Positions 41,951 through 52,259 of a stretch of 64,000 bases of DNA are shown here, in pieces. The DNA lies in the NCBI GenBank assembly GCA_964584315.1, contig CAZOZO010000011.1, positions 14,079 through 78,078 of the forward strand, in the 5' to 3' direction. Below the pieces are notes generated by a model that ran no database searches, was not told the DNA's origin, and worked only from the letters and a program-made list of their open reading frames with translations. This DNA is from CAXXOK01 sp964584315 (GTDB taxonomy: Bacteria; Bacillota; Clostridia; Christensenellales; Aristaeellaceae). A program made the translations under genes and the position numbers. The stretch's first letter is position 1. Every line of letters begins with the position of its first letter.

Positions 41951-42772
41951 ATGCACAAAGGCTATGAGGAATACCGCACAATCGCCCGGGAGCTGCGCAT
42001 CGACGTGCTGGATATGGTCTACGAGGCCCGCTCCGGCCATTTGGGGGGCGCGTTCTCCATCATCGAGGTGCTCACGGCGCTCTACTTTCACGAGATGCGC
42101 TACGACCCCGCGCAGCCCCACGACCCGGATCGCGACCGTTTCGTGCTCTCCAAGGGGCACACCGCGCCCGCGCTGTACGTGACGCTCGCCCACGCCGGGT
42201 TCTTCCCCCGCGAGCGGCTGATGGACTCGTTCCGCACGGTGGGCTCCATGCTGCAGGGCCACCCGGACATGAAAAAGACCCCGGGCGTGGATATGACCAG
42301 CGGCTCGCTGGGCATCGGCCTGTCCGCAGCGGCGGGCATGGCGCTGGCCGCCAAGATACGCAGCAAGGGCTACAAGGTCTACTGCATGGTGGGCGACGGC
42401 GAGCTGGACGAAGGGCAGATTTGGGAGGCGGCGGCCACGGCGGTCTGTCAGGGGCTTGACAACCTGATCGCCTTTGTGGATATCAACGGCCTGCAAAATG
42501 ATGATTTGACCTGCAACGTCAAGAACATGGGCGACCTGGCCGCCAAGTGGCGCGCCTTCGGCTGGAACGTGACCGAGGTGGACGGGCACAGCTTCGAGTC
42601 CATCATCCCCGCCATCGACCTGGCCCGCCGCCATACGGGCGGCCCCACCGTGATCCTGTGCCACACCACCAAGGGCAAGGGCGTCTCCTTTATGGAGAAC
42701 GAGGTGGTATGGCACGGCAAGACCCCCAACGAGGCGGAGTACCGTGCCGCCCGCGAGGAGCTGCTCCACTGA
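41951..42772 (+). CDS. Transketolase, N-terminal subunit (diphosphate-binding part)
   Basis: This 273-residue subunit carries the ThDP diphosphate and Mg site: GDGELDEGQIWEAA and DINGLQNDD (about 151-190). It also has the substrate-loop SGHLGGAFSIIEVL and SKGHTAPALYVTLA. It needs the preceding gene product for the active site. The ATG at 41951 follows GGAAGGT; the in-frame TTG at 41930 would precede that site. Confidence 0.93.
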   Translation: MHKGYEEYRTIARELRIDVLDMVYEARSGHLGGAFSIIEVLTALYFHEMRYDPAQPHDPDRDRFVLSKGHTAPALYVTLAHAGFFPRERLMDSFRTVGSMLQGHPDMKKTPGVDMTSGSLGIGLSAAAGMALAAKIRSKGYKVYCMVGDGELDEGQIWEAAATAVCQGLDNLIAFVDINGLQNDDLTCNVKNMGDLAAKWRAFGWNVTEVDGHSFESIIPAIDLARRHTGGPTVILCHTTKGKGVSFMENEVVWHGKTPNEAEYRAAREELLH

Positions 42773-42896
42773 CCGAAGGCATGGCGCGCCGCCGGAAGCG
42801 CATCGCGCGCATTTGACCGGCCCGCCGCAGGCGCACGGGCCCGCACAGGGCGCGAAAGCGGCGCGCGTTTTTCCCCACGAGACGGAGGTTTTGGAC

Positions 42897-44411
42897 ATGA
42901 CGAAGGACATCCTCATCGGCTGCGATGTGGGCACCTCGGGCACCAAGGCGGTGGCCGTCACGCCGGATGGCCGGGTGCTGGCCGGCGCGCACCGCGCCCA
43001 TACCATTATGGCCCCCCACCCCAACTGGGGCGAGCAGTGGCCGCAGGTATGGCTGGACGCGATGGCCCAGACCGTGGCCGAGGTGGCCGCTCAGGTGGAC
43101 AGGGCCCGCGTGGCAGGCCTGTGCGTGAGCGCGCTGTACGGCGGCACCGGCGTCATGCTGGACGCGGCTATGCAGCCCGTGCGCCCCGCCATCATCTGGA
43201 TCGACCGGCGCGCGACGGAGGAGAGCGAGTTCGTCCGCGAGCACATCGGCGCGGAAACGCTGTTTGCCACCACCAAAAACGGCATCGACAGCTACTTTGG
43301 CTATATCAAGCTCCTGTGGGTCAAACGGCACGAGCCGGAGCTGTACGCCCGCATCAAGACCATTTTGCCCATCCACAGCTACCTTGTGTACCGTCTGACC
43401 GGCGCGGTGGCGACCGACCTGTCCGCGGCGGGCAACCTTGGCGGCCTGTACGACTTCGACCGGCATGGCTGGTCGGCGGAGATGGCGGACCTGCTGGGCC
43501 TTGACCTTGCGCACCAGCCCGCCGTGCTCAAAGCCTCCACCGATATCGCGGGCGGGCTGAACGCGGAGTTTGCCGCCACGCTGGGCCTCGCGCAGGGCAC
43601 GCCCGTGCTGTGCGGAACGGTGGATTGCCTGGCCGCGATGCTCTCCATGGGCTGCGTGGCAGAGGGCGACAATGCCGCCATCCTGGGCACGTCGCTCAAC
43701 TGGGGCTACCTGACGGGCCAGCGACCCGCCGACCCCAACCTCGTATCCATGCCCTACTGCCTCTCCCCGGAGAAGCTCACCTACGTATACGGCGGCGCGT
43801 CCACCGCGGGCGCTTTGCCCCGCTGGTTCATGCAGAATTTTGTGGGCAGTGAAACGCAGGCGGATTACGCCCGCATGGAAGCGGAGGCCGTGAACATCCC
43901 CGCAGGCGCGGAGGGGCTTATCCTGCTGCCGTACTTTATGGGCGAGCGCACCCCCGTATGGGACGAAAACGCCAGCGGCCTGTTCATGGGCCTGTCGCTC
44001 ACGCACACGCGGGGGCATATGTACCGGGCCATACTGGAATCCTCCGCCTATGCGCTGCGCGACATCATCGAATCGATGGCCGCGGGCCAGCGCGTGTCGC
44101 GGGTTTACCTGACCGGCGGCGGCGCCAAATCCCCCCTGTGGCGGCAGATCTTCGCGGATGTGACGGGCCTTGAGGTGGTATCGCCCGTAAACCCGCTGGA
44201 AGCCCCCGTGGGCGACGCGTTCATGGTGGGGCTGGCCACGGGGCTGATCGACCGGCCGGAGCGCATCGCTGCCTGGACAGAGCTGGGCGAGCCGCACCTG
44301 CCAAACGCCGAAAACCACGCCCGTTACGACCGCCTCTTTGCGGTGTATCGCTCCCTCTACCAGAACGCCAAGGGCGACATGAAGGCCCTGCGCGAAGCCG
44401 CCCGCCCCTGA
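42897..44411 (+). CDS. FGGY-family carbohydrate kinase (xylulokinase-like)
   Basis: This 504-residue sugar kinase has the N-terminal phosphate motif GCDVGTSGTKAVAV (about 7-20), the hinge ATDLSAAGNLGGLYDFDRHG and the C-terminal ATP-binding GGGAKSPLWRQIFADVTG (about 402-419), followed by the LEAPVGDAFMVG-like APVGDAFMVG. The family phosphorylates ketoses and polyols such as xylulose, ribulose, glycerol and erythritol/erythrulose. The true substrate cannot be read from sequence; neighbours suggest a tetrulose or pentulose. SD ACGGAGG; 124 bases of GC-rich spacer separate it from the transketolase. Confidence 0.9.
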   Translation: MTKDILIGCDVGTSGTKAVAVTPDGRVLAGAHRAHTIMAPHPNWGEQWPQVWLDAMAQTVAEVAAQVDRARVAGLCVSALYGGTGVMLDAAMQPVRPAIIWIDRRATEESEFVREHIGAETLFATTKNGIDSYFGYIKLLWVKRHEPELYARIKTILPIHSYLVYRLTGAVATDLSAAGNLGGLYDFDRHGWSAEMADLLGLDLAHQPAVLKASTDIAGGLNAEFAATLGLAQGTPVLCGTVDCLAAMLSMGCVAEGDNAAILGTSLNWGYLTGQRPADPNLVSMPYCLSPEKLTYVYGGASTAGALPRWFMQNFVGSETQADYARMEAEAVNIPAGAEGLILLPYFMGERTPVWDENASGLFMGLSLTHTRGHMYRAILESSAYALRDIIESMAAGQRVSRVYLTGGGAKSPLWRQIFADVTGLEVVSPVNPLEAPVGDAFMVGLATGLIDRPERIAAWTELGEPHLPNAENHARYDRLFAVYRSLYQNAKGDMKALREAARP

Positions 44412-44481
44412 GCGGCGGCACAGATGACCGAATCATAAGGCACGTATAGCCTTTTGAGAATTTTAACGGAGGTGTGACCCT

Positions 44482-45441
44482 ATGAAGAAAATCCTGGTTG
44501 CCATCGTTGCCCTGGTGCTCGCCCTCGCGCCTATCATGAGCGTGGCGGCGGAAGCCGTGCAGTACGCCAAGACCGAGTACCACCTGGTTTTTATCCCCAA
44601 GCTGGTGCACGAGTGGTATGAGGACGTGAAGGCCGGTATCGACACTGCCGTCGCCGAGCTTGCCGCGCAGGGCATTACCGTGACCTACTCCTGGGATCCG
44701 CCCACGGACGCGGTCGTGACCGACCAGATCGCCAAGATCGAGGGCGCCGTGGCCACCAATCCCGACGCCGTCTCCATCGCCGTGATCGATGCCTCCGCCA
44801 CCACCAGCTTCATCAATGAGCTGGTCGCCAGCGGCGTCAAGATGTGCACTTTCGACTGCGACGCGCCGGACTCCAACCGTTACTACTACTGCGGCCACGC
44901 CGGCAACTATGACGACGGCTTCTACATGGGCGAGACCCTGGCCAAGCAGCTGGACTTCAAGGGCGAAGTCGCCATCCTCGCCGGCACGCTGAGCGCCGGC
45001 AACCATCAGGATCGCGTGAAGGGCTTCAAGGCCGCCATCGCCCAGTACCCGGATATGACCATCGTGGCCGAGCAGGCGGATAACGACTCCGTCGAGACCG
45101 CGCTGGACGTGATGGAAGGCTGGATCTCCGCGTACCCGAACCTCAAGGGCGTCATCGGTGTGAACGCCGCCAGCCCCATCGGCGCCGCCCGTGCGGTGAC
45201 CGACGCCGGCAAAGTGGGCCAGATCCTGATCGTTGGCATGGCCGAGAACCAGGAAGCCATGGAGTATGTCAAGAGCGGCACCATCCTTTGCACGCTCAAG
45301 CAGCAGGTGCCCACCTATGGCTACAACAGCGTGTTCAACATGCTGCTGATCGCCGATGGCAAGGAGCCCACCGTGAAGGTGGACGAGATCCCCGCCATCT
45401 ACGTGACCAGTGAGAACGTCGACCAGTTCCTGACCAAGTAA
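44482..45441 (+). CDS. Sugar ABC transporter substrate-binding protein (RbsB-like)
   Basis: This 319-residue exported protein of the ribose-type periplasmic-binding family (Peripla_BP_4 fold) has the pattern PDAVSIAVIDASATTSFINE, KGEVAILAGTLSAGNHQDR and LKGVIGVNAASPIGAARAV. The signal peptide (MKKILVAIVALVLALAPIMS) lacks the lipobox cysteine expected for a monoderm binding protein. It should capture the sugar for the following ATPase and permease. SD GGAGGTG. Confidence 0.92.
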   Translation: MKKILVAIVALVLALAPIMSVAAEAVQYAKTEYHLVFIPKLVHEWYEDVKAGIDTAVAELAAQGITVTYSWDPPTDAVVTDQIAKIEGAVATNPDAVSIAVIDASATTSFINELVASGVKMCTFDCDAPDSNRYYYCGHAGNYDDGFYMGETLAKQLDFKGEVAILAGTLSAGNHQDRVKGFKAAIAQYPDMTIVAEQADNDSVETALDVMEGWISAYPNLKGVIGVNAASPIGAARAVTDAGKVGQILIVGMAENQEAMEYVKSGTILCTLKQQVPTYGYNSVFNMLLIADGKEPTVKVDEIPAIYVTSENVDQFLTK

Positions 45442-45474
45442 GGCCGCAAGCCTTCAAGGCGGGATACACTCACG

Positions 45475-45510
45475 TTCCGGTTGGCCCGGCATATGCCGGG
45501 CCAATCGGAA
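45475..45510 (+). other. Stem-loop between binding protein and ABC ATPase genes
   Basis: A nearly perfect 18-bp inverted repeat (45475-45492 with 45493-45510, one G-U) centred on GCATATGC, without a U-run and just before the ATPase SD. It most likely stabilises the binding-protein mRNA and lowers downstream expression. Confidence 0.65.
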
Positions 45511-45527
45511 TATGGAGGAAAAGACCA

Positions 45528-47015
<1,488 letters not shown>

Positions 47016-47024
47016 GGTGCGCTT

Positions 47025-47993
47025 ATGAATTGTGAAACGATAAACCCGCGCAAGCGGTTTCTGGCGAACATGCCCACCGCCGGGATGATCTTCATCATCC
47101 TGGTGGCGCTGTGCGCGGTGCTGGGCATCGTCAAGCCCGCCTTCCTCTCGCAGTACAACATCATGTCGCTGAGCCGCTCCGTATCGTATAAAACGATGGT
47201 GGCCTTCGGGCAGACGCTGGTGCTGCTGACCGGCGGCATCGACCTGTCGGTGGCAGGCATGGCGGGTATGGCGGGCATCTTTGTGACCACGCTGATGGTC
47301 GACGTGGGGCTGGACCCCTACCTGTCCATGGCGATTGTGATCGCCGGGGCGTTCCTGTGCGGGCTGCTGAACGGCTTTTTCATCACCAAGATGAAAATGG
47401 TGCCCTTCGTGGTCACGCTGGCTACGGGCAGCATCTTTACCGGCGTAATCTATGTGGTCACGAAGGGCTCGCCCATCATGGGCATCCCAGAGAAGGCCAC
47501 AAGCCTTGGGCAGGGCGTTATCTCCGGCATTTTGCCCTATCCCGTGGTGCTGATGATGATCCTTGCGGCGGTGCTGGTGTATATGCTGCGCTTGACGCCG
47601 TTTGGGCGGCACATCTACGCCGTGGGCGGCAACCAGTACGCTGCGGAGATCGCGGGCATCAAGACCGCCAAGGTTACCTCGCTGGTGTACGGGCTGTCGG
47701 CCGTCACGGCGGCCATCGCGGGCATCATGATCACCTGCCGCCTTGGCACCGCGCAGCCCACCGTTGGCGCGGACTGGGTCATGCCCTCGGTAACGGCCGC
47801 GTGCATCGGCGGCACCTCGCTCAGCGGTGGGCGCGGCGGTATTATCGGTTCCATCGTGGGCGGCGTTTTCATGGGCGTGATCTCCAATGCCATTGTAATC
47901 CTGAACGTATCCCCCTACTGGGAGAATGTCGTGATCGGCGCGGTCGTGCTGGTCGCCATCGCGATCGACCGTTTTAAGACCATCAACAGCTAA
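47025..47993 (+). CDS. Sugar ABC transporter permease (RbsC-like)
   Basis: This 322-residue membrane protein has about eight to ten transmembrane helices and family motifs LTGGIDLSVAGMAGMAG (about 66-82), NGFFITKMKMVPFVVTLAT and GRHIYAVGGNQYAAEIAGI. CUT2 permeases form homodimers and carry sugars such as ribose, xylose and polyols. It starts nine bases after the ATPase stop region with a GAGGTG SD. Confidence 0.94.
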   Translation: MNCETINPRKRFLANMPTAGMIFIILVALCAVLGIVKPAFLSQYNIMSLSRSVSYKTMVAFGQTLVLLTGGIDLSVAGMAGMAGIFVTTLMVDVGLDPYLSMAIVIAGAFLCGLLNGFFITKMKMVPFVVTLATGSIFTGVIYVVTKGSPIMGIPEKATSLGQGVISGILPYPVVLMMILAAVLVYMLRLTPFGRHIYAVGGNQYAAEIAGIKTAKVTSLVYGLSAVTAAIAGIMITCRLGTAQPTVGADWVMPSVTAACIGGTSLSGGRGGIIGSIVGGVFMGVISNAIVILNVSPYWENVVIGAVVLVAIAIDRFKTINS

Positions 47994-48015
47994 AAACACA
48001 CAGGGAGGCAATCCT

Positions 48016-48705
48016 ATGAAGGTCGATTTTTCCAAGGTTGTAGAGCTGAGCCACAGCATGCGCGCCGGTCAGGAACCCTTCATGCTCAACGTGAACCTGT
48101 TTGACGTAAACGATCTGGGCGAGCGCGGCGAGCCGCACAGCGAAGGCGTGTGGTACGTGGCGGCGGACGTGAGCTTTTCCACCCACTGCGGCACGCACAT
48201 CGAGTTTCCCCTTCACCACTGGAAGGGCGGCGACGACGCGATGACCTACCCGCTCACCCAGATGATCGGCGAGTGCCAGGTGCTGGATTTCGTGGGCAAA
48301 CAGGCGGGCGAGGGCATCACGCTTGCCGAGATGCAGCAAAAGGCTGCCGCCGTGCGCGAAGGCGATATCGTGTTCATCCGCACCGATTTTGACAAGAAGT
48401 GGCGCACCGAGGACTGGGAACCCTTCCCCTTTATCGAGACCGACGCGCTGGAGTGGCTGCTGGACACCAAGAAGATTAAGGCCATCGGCTCGGACGCGAC
48501 CTCCATCGAGGACCTGAGCAAGCTGGACCAGCCCAACCACACCGCCTGCTTCAGCCGCGGCGTGGCGATCATCGAATCGCTCAAGAACCTTTCCAAGATC
48601 GAAAACGGCCGCGCGCTGGTATTCATCCTGCCCATCCGCATCAAAGGCATCGACGCGTGCCCGTCGCGCATCATCGCCATCAACTACGGCGGCATCATCG
48701 CCTGA
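48016..48705 (+). CDS. Cyclase-family (kynurenine-formamidase-like) metal hydrolase
   Basis: This 229-residue enzyme has the metal-binding signature HCGTHIEFPLHHW (about 59-71), where the family usually has HxGTHxDxPxH; here Glu replaces the Asp. The C-terminal ligand region is QPNHTACFSRGVAIIESLKN. Members hydrolyse formamides, lactones or similar bonds. In a sugar operon it may open a sugar lactone or remove an acyl group (inference). SD GGAGG. Confidence 0.85.
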   Translation: MKVDFSKVVELSHSMRAGQEPFMLNVNLFDVNDLGERGEPHSEGVWYVAADVSFSTHCGTHIEFPLHHWKGGDDAMTYPLTQMIGECQVLDFVGKQAGEGITLAEMQQKAAAVREGDIVFIRTDFDKKWRTEDWEPFPFIETDALEWLLDTKKIKAIGSDATSIEDLSKLDQPNHTACFSRGVAIIESLKNLSKIENGRALVFILPIRIKGIDACPSRIIAINYGGIIA

Positions 48706-48743
48706 GCGCCGCGCGACCCGCGGCCTCACGGAAAGGAACACGC

Positions 48744-49631
48744 ATGAAACTCGGTTTGAACCTGTCGTTCGCCACCAAGCGCTGGCTGAAGCCGGAACAC
48801 CTCGCCCGCCTGTGCGCGGAGGTGTTCCGCGTGAGCAGCGTGCAGTTCACCTTTGACCTGATCGACCCGTGGTGGCCCAAGCTCAAGCGCCGCGAGCTGG
48901 CCACCGCCTACCGCGAAGCGTTCCAAAGCCGCGGCATCGAGATCGCCTCCGCGTTTGGCGGCGTGGCCAGCTATACCTACGCGCAGCTGCTGGCCCCCAC
49001 GCAGGAGCAGCGCGACATCTCCCTCGCGTTTTGGAAGCGCGCCGTAGACCTGACCGCAGAGCTGGGCGCCAAGAGCCTCGGCACCCCCATCGGCGGCATG
49101 AGCTATGAGGACTGGCACGACCCCGCCGCCACCCGCGCGCTGTACCGGAGCGCGCAGGAGGCGCTGCGCGAGCTGGCCGCCTATGGCAAAACCAAAGGCC
49201 TGAGCGAAATTTTGATCGAGGCCACGCCGCTGCCCGCGGAGATACTGTGCACGCCGCAAGCCGCAAGGCAGTTCGTGGCCGAGCTGGACGGCAACACCGC
49301 CATCCCCGTGCGCCTGCTGATCGACTGGGGCCACGCGCTGTGCGTGCGCGTGCCCAAAACCTCGCACGACATGGCGCAGTGGCTTTCCATCTGCGCGCCA
49401 TATGTGGGCGGCATCCATTTGCAGCAGACCGACGGCCTGTGGGACAGGCACTGGGATTTTACCGCGGATGGGCTAGTGACCCCCGCGCTGCTGCATGAGG
49501 TGGCCGCGCAGGCGGGCATCGAGGATGTGACGCAGTACCTGGAGGTCGTGACCATCTTCGAGGATGACGACGACGAGGTGCTGGCCCGCATGACCGCGTC
49601 CATGGAACACCTGCACAGCGTGTTCGCGTGA
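48744..49631 (+). CDS. Sugar phosphate isomerase/epimerase (AP-endonuclease-2 TIM barrel)
   Basis: This 295-residue TIM barrel of the xylose-isomerase-like family begins MKLGLNLSFATKRWLKPEHL. Candidate metal ligands are in LSEILIEATPLP, VRLLIDWGHALC and GGIHLQQTDGLWDRHWDF. Members next to RpiB and FGGY kinases, such as EryC in erythritol loci, interconvert tetrulose phosphates. That is the closest functional analogy here. SD AAAGGAA, ATG at 48744. Confidence 0.83.
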   Translation: MKLGLNLSFATKRWLKPEHLARLCAEVFRVSSVQFTFDLIDPWWPKLKRRELATAYREAFQSRGIEIASAFGGVASYTYAQLLAPTQEQRDISLAFWKRAVDLTAELGAKSLGTPIGGMSYEDWHDPAATRALYRSAQEALRELAAYGKTKGLSEILIEATPLPAEILCTPQAARQFVAELDGNTAIPVRLLIDWGHALCVRVPKTSHDMAQWLSICAPYVGGIHLQQTDGLWDRHWDFTADGLVTPALLHEVAAQAGIEDVTQYLEVVTIFEDDDDEVLARMTASMEHLHSVFA

Positions 49632-49669
49632 GCGCGGCACACACGGAAGTAATCAAAGGAGGTGATGGC

Positions 49670-50104
49670 TTGCATACCGTAGCCATCGGGTGCGACCCCA
49701 ACGCGGCGGAAGCCAAGCGGGAGCTGATCGCGTTTTTGCAGGAGCAGGGCCACACCGTAACGGATTTCGGCAGTGACGACCCCATCTACGCCAACGTGGC
49801 CGTCGAGGTGGCGCGGGCCGTGGCCGCCGGCACCTATGACCGCGGCATCCTGATCTGCGGCACGGGCATCGGCGTTTCGCTGGCCGCCAACAAAGTCAAG
49901 GGCGCTTACGCCGCGCTGCTGACGGACGTGTACTCCGCGGAGCGCGCCCGCAAGAGCAACGACGCAAACATCGCCTGTTTCGGCGCGTTCACGCTGGGCA
50001 TCGCCCACATGAAACGGCTGGCGGCGGAGTTTTTGGCCGCGGAATACGTGCCGGGCGGCCCGTCCCAGCCCAAGGTGGACCGGATCCATCAGGTAGAACA
50101 GTAG
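49670..50104 (+). CDS. RpiB/LacAB-type sugar-phosphate isomerase, TTG start
   Basis: This 144-residue isomerase starts at TTG, placed right after AAAGGAGGTGA. The GTG at 49628 precedes this perfect SD and would give an over-long product. The catalytic Cys63 is in LICGTGIGVSLAANK. The usual N-terminal GCDH/GSDH motif reads GCDPNAAEAK, so the phosphate/proton-relay histidine is missing, which points away from plain ribose-5-phosphate isomerase. Relatives (EryI/DerI) convert erythrulose-4-phosphate to erythrose-4-phosphate. It ends the operon. Confidence 0.87.
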   Translation: MHTVAIGCDPNAAEAKRELIAFLQEQGHTVTDFGSDDPIYANVAVEVARAVAAGTYDRGILICGTGIGVSLAANKVKGAYAALLTDVYSAERARKSNDANIACFGAFTLGIAHMKRLAAEFLAAEYVPGGPSQPKVDRIHQVEQ

Positions 50105-50836
50105 CGGCCGCTCTGCGGCCTTTGGGAGGGGGACTTTGTCCCCCTCCCAACCGCCCCCTAGGGACGGCGAAGGTGGGAGCGATTAAAGCGTTGGCTGTTG
50201 TGCCGCTCGCTCATCGCCGCTGCGCGGCTGTTCGCTCGCTGGCGAGGGTCTTCCTGCCAGCGCGCCCCGGTGCCCACCGGGTATCTGTACCTATTAGATT
50301 AAGAACAGCCCCGCCGCTCGCTTACGATGCGAGCCGCGGGGCTGTATTGTTTGGCTTATGCCCCTAACCCGTTCCTAGGGGGTGGTTGGCATCGTAGGGA
50401 AGCGTTTGCCCAGTGGGCACCAAAGGGGAGCGTGCGGCCAGTGGCCGCTTCGCCGAAAGCGAAAGCGAGCCGGAGGTGGCCTGATTGACAAACGAGGGGC
50501 GCGATAGCGCCGCAGCACAACCTCAAGCGAGCGAACAGCCGCGCAGCGGCTATGAGCGAGCGACGCGACCTGCCAACGCTGCTGCCACACCCACGCTCGT
50601 CATTCTCAGGGGGAGGTTGGGAGGGGGACGAAGTCCCATTGTCCCGCCAGCCTGATCGTCGCACACGGCGCTGCCGCGCCCTGTGCTCGTCAGTCTGGCC
50701 ACCTCCGATTCGCTCACGGCTTCGCCGTGGTGCCCACTGGGCACACGCTCATCTTCGGTGCCAAAGGAGGCAGAGCCGACGTCGCAGAGCCGACGCCGCA
50801 GAGCCGACTTGGCTGAGGCGGTCTGATGGGTCTGGT
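50105..50836. repeat. Gene-free repeat-rich region
   Basis: No gene is supported. Contents: a hairpin at 50122-50150 (13-bp stem, probably the operon terminator region); a long hairpin at 50305-50345 (16 bp with one mismatch); CGCT/GCGG-rich stretches; a GAGCGTGCGGCC block (50428-50451) repeated exactly at 63977-64000; a 30-bp block (50753-50782) found inverted at 63945-63974; and a 14-base tandem repeat starting GCAGAGCCGAC (three units, 50770-50811). Confidence 0.7.
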
Positions 50837-52168
50837 TTAGCTTATTCTTACGCTCACGATCTCATGCGCGCCAAGGTCTACCGCGAAGGCCTGTCCGTCC
50901 GGCAGGGCCACGTAGAGGGGCATGGGGGCGTCGCCGCGGTTCAGCAGCACCGCCGCGATGCTGCCGTCGGTGTTTTGGAAGGCCGTGGCCTCCACCGCGT
51001 CGGTAAAGCGCGACAGGCCGATGCGCACCGCGCCCGGGCGGATGTAGCGGCTGAAGTGCCCGATATAATAATAGGAAGCGTGCTTTTGCACCCCGCCGCC
51101 CGTCGTGGCCATCACGGGTGCGTCGCAGTAGTTGCCCACATGGTTGGGGCCGCCCTCGGCGTTCAGCAGCAGGTTCCAGTCGATAAAGCCGTGCATGCCC
51201 GTATTCAGGTTGCCCATGATATCGTGGGCATACATCTCCGCCTTTTGCACGTCGCCGGTGGCGGCAAAGCGGCTGTACTCCACGCAGCCCTCGGTAAACA
51301 GCATCTTGAGGGCGGGGAAGCGCCGCGCCGTCATGGCCACGTTTTCAAAGTGGTCGCCCGTGTACCAGTGGAACGCCACGCCCGCCACGTAGCGCGCGGC
51401 GCGCGCGGTGGCGATGGTCTCGGTGCCGCGGGCGAGCATCCTGTCCTTGTTGTGATCCCAGATGAGCACCTGCACATCCTGAAGGCCCGCGTCCGCCAGC
51501 GCGGGGCCAAGGTGCTCACTCACGAACAGCCCTTCCTCGCGCGCGGTGTACAGACAGCTGTCCCACGTCTGGGTGGCCTCGGGTTCGTTTTGCACGCTCA
51601 CCATGGTCACGTTCGCGCCCGCCGCGCGGTAGCGGCGCACATACTCCGCGATGCACCGCGCCCACAGCCGCGCATGCTGCGGCAGCAGCGTGCCGCCGTG
51701 GTTCATCTCGCCGTTGCTCTTCATGAAGGGCGGCGGGCTCCATGGCGACAGCAGCAGGCGGATGGGCTCGCCCGCCTCCGCCTGCGCCAACCGGATCAGC
51801 GGCAGGATGTATTTTTCATCCCGCGCCATCGAAAACCCGGCAAGGGCTTCGTCCGCGGGGTCGTCTATGGCGGCGTAGTTGCCCAGGCTGAAGTCGCAGC
51901 TGCCCATGTGCGCGCGCCCCAGCGTGTAGCCAAGGCCCTCCGCGCCAAAGTAGGCCTTGACGAACGCGCGCTGCCCCTCGGGCGCAAGGCGAAGCCAGGT
52001 GTCACCCGCAGCCTCGGTAAACGCGCCGCCAAAGCCCTCAAACGTCTGGTAGGTCACATCCGGGCAGAGGTTCACCAGTCGGTGGTGATCCGCCTTGCGG
52101 GCCTGCGGCTCCATAGGCTGCCACAGCTCGCCCCTGGCCCAGTTTGTGCGCGTCGCCTCGATCTTCAT
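50837..52168 (-). CDS. Glycoside hydrolase family 30 enzyme (beta-glucosidase/glucosylceramidase-like)
   Basis: This 443-residue GH30 protein has QTFEGFGGAFTEAAG at the barrel start, acid/base Glu195 in VSVQNEPEATQTWDS, and nucleophile Glu293 in KMLFTEGCVEYSR. The C-terminal beta side-domain (RIGLSRFTDAVEATAFQN to the end) is present. No signal peptide is seen, so it acts inside on imported oligosaccharides or glycosides. It removes beta-linked glucose, xylose or fucose-like units; exact specificity is unknown. The ATG at 52168 follows AGGAGG. It is the last gene of the minus-strand unit. Confidence 0.93.
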   Translation of the reverse strand: MKIEATRTNWARGELWQPMEPQARKADHHRLVNLCPDVTYQTFEGFGGAFTEAAGDTWLRLAPEGQRAFVKAYFGAEGLGYTLGRAHMGSCDFSLGNYAAIDDPADEALAGFSMARDEKYILPLIRLAQAEAGEPIRLLLSPWSPPPFMKSNGEMNHGGTLLPQHARLWARCIAEYVRRYRAAGANVTMVSVQNEPEATQTWDSCLYTAREEGLFVSEHLGPALADAGLQDVQVLIWDHNKDRMLARGTETIATARAARYVAGVAFHWYTGDHFENVAMTARRFPALKMLFTEGCVEYSRFAATGDVQKAEMYAHDIMGNLNTGMHGFIDWNLLLNAEGGPNHVGNYCDAPVMATTGGGVQKHASYYYIGHFSRYIRPGAVRIGLSRFTDAVEATAFQNTDGSIAAVLLNRGDAPMPLYVALPDGQAFAVDLGAHEIVSVRIS

Positions 52169-52259
52169 GGGGTTTACGCCTCCTGCCATGTATCGGTATG
52201 CGTGGGCGGCCAGCCCTTTTCCACCGCTTCGCGGTGGCACCAGCCCGCAGGCCCGCCGC

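Noticed and set aside
50122..50664. Several frames of 60-100 codons in the repeat region
   Set aside because: They run through hairpins and interspersed repeats in all frames, with no ribosome sites.
50770..50811. A CRISPR array or iteron origin made of GCAGAGCCGAC units
   Set aside because: Only three units with 3-base spacers, no cas genes and no replication protein; it is a short tandem repeat in an intergenic mosaic.
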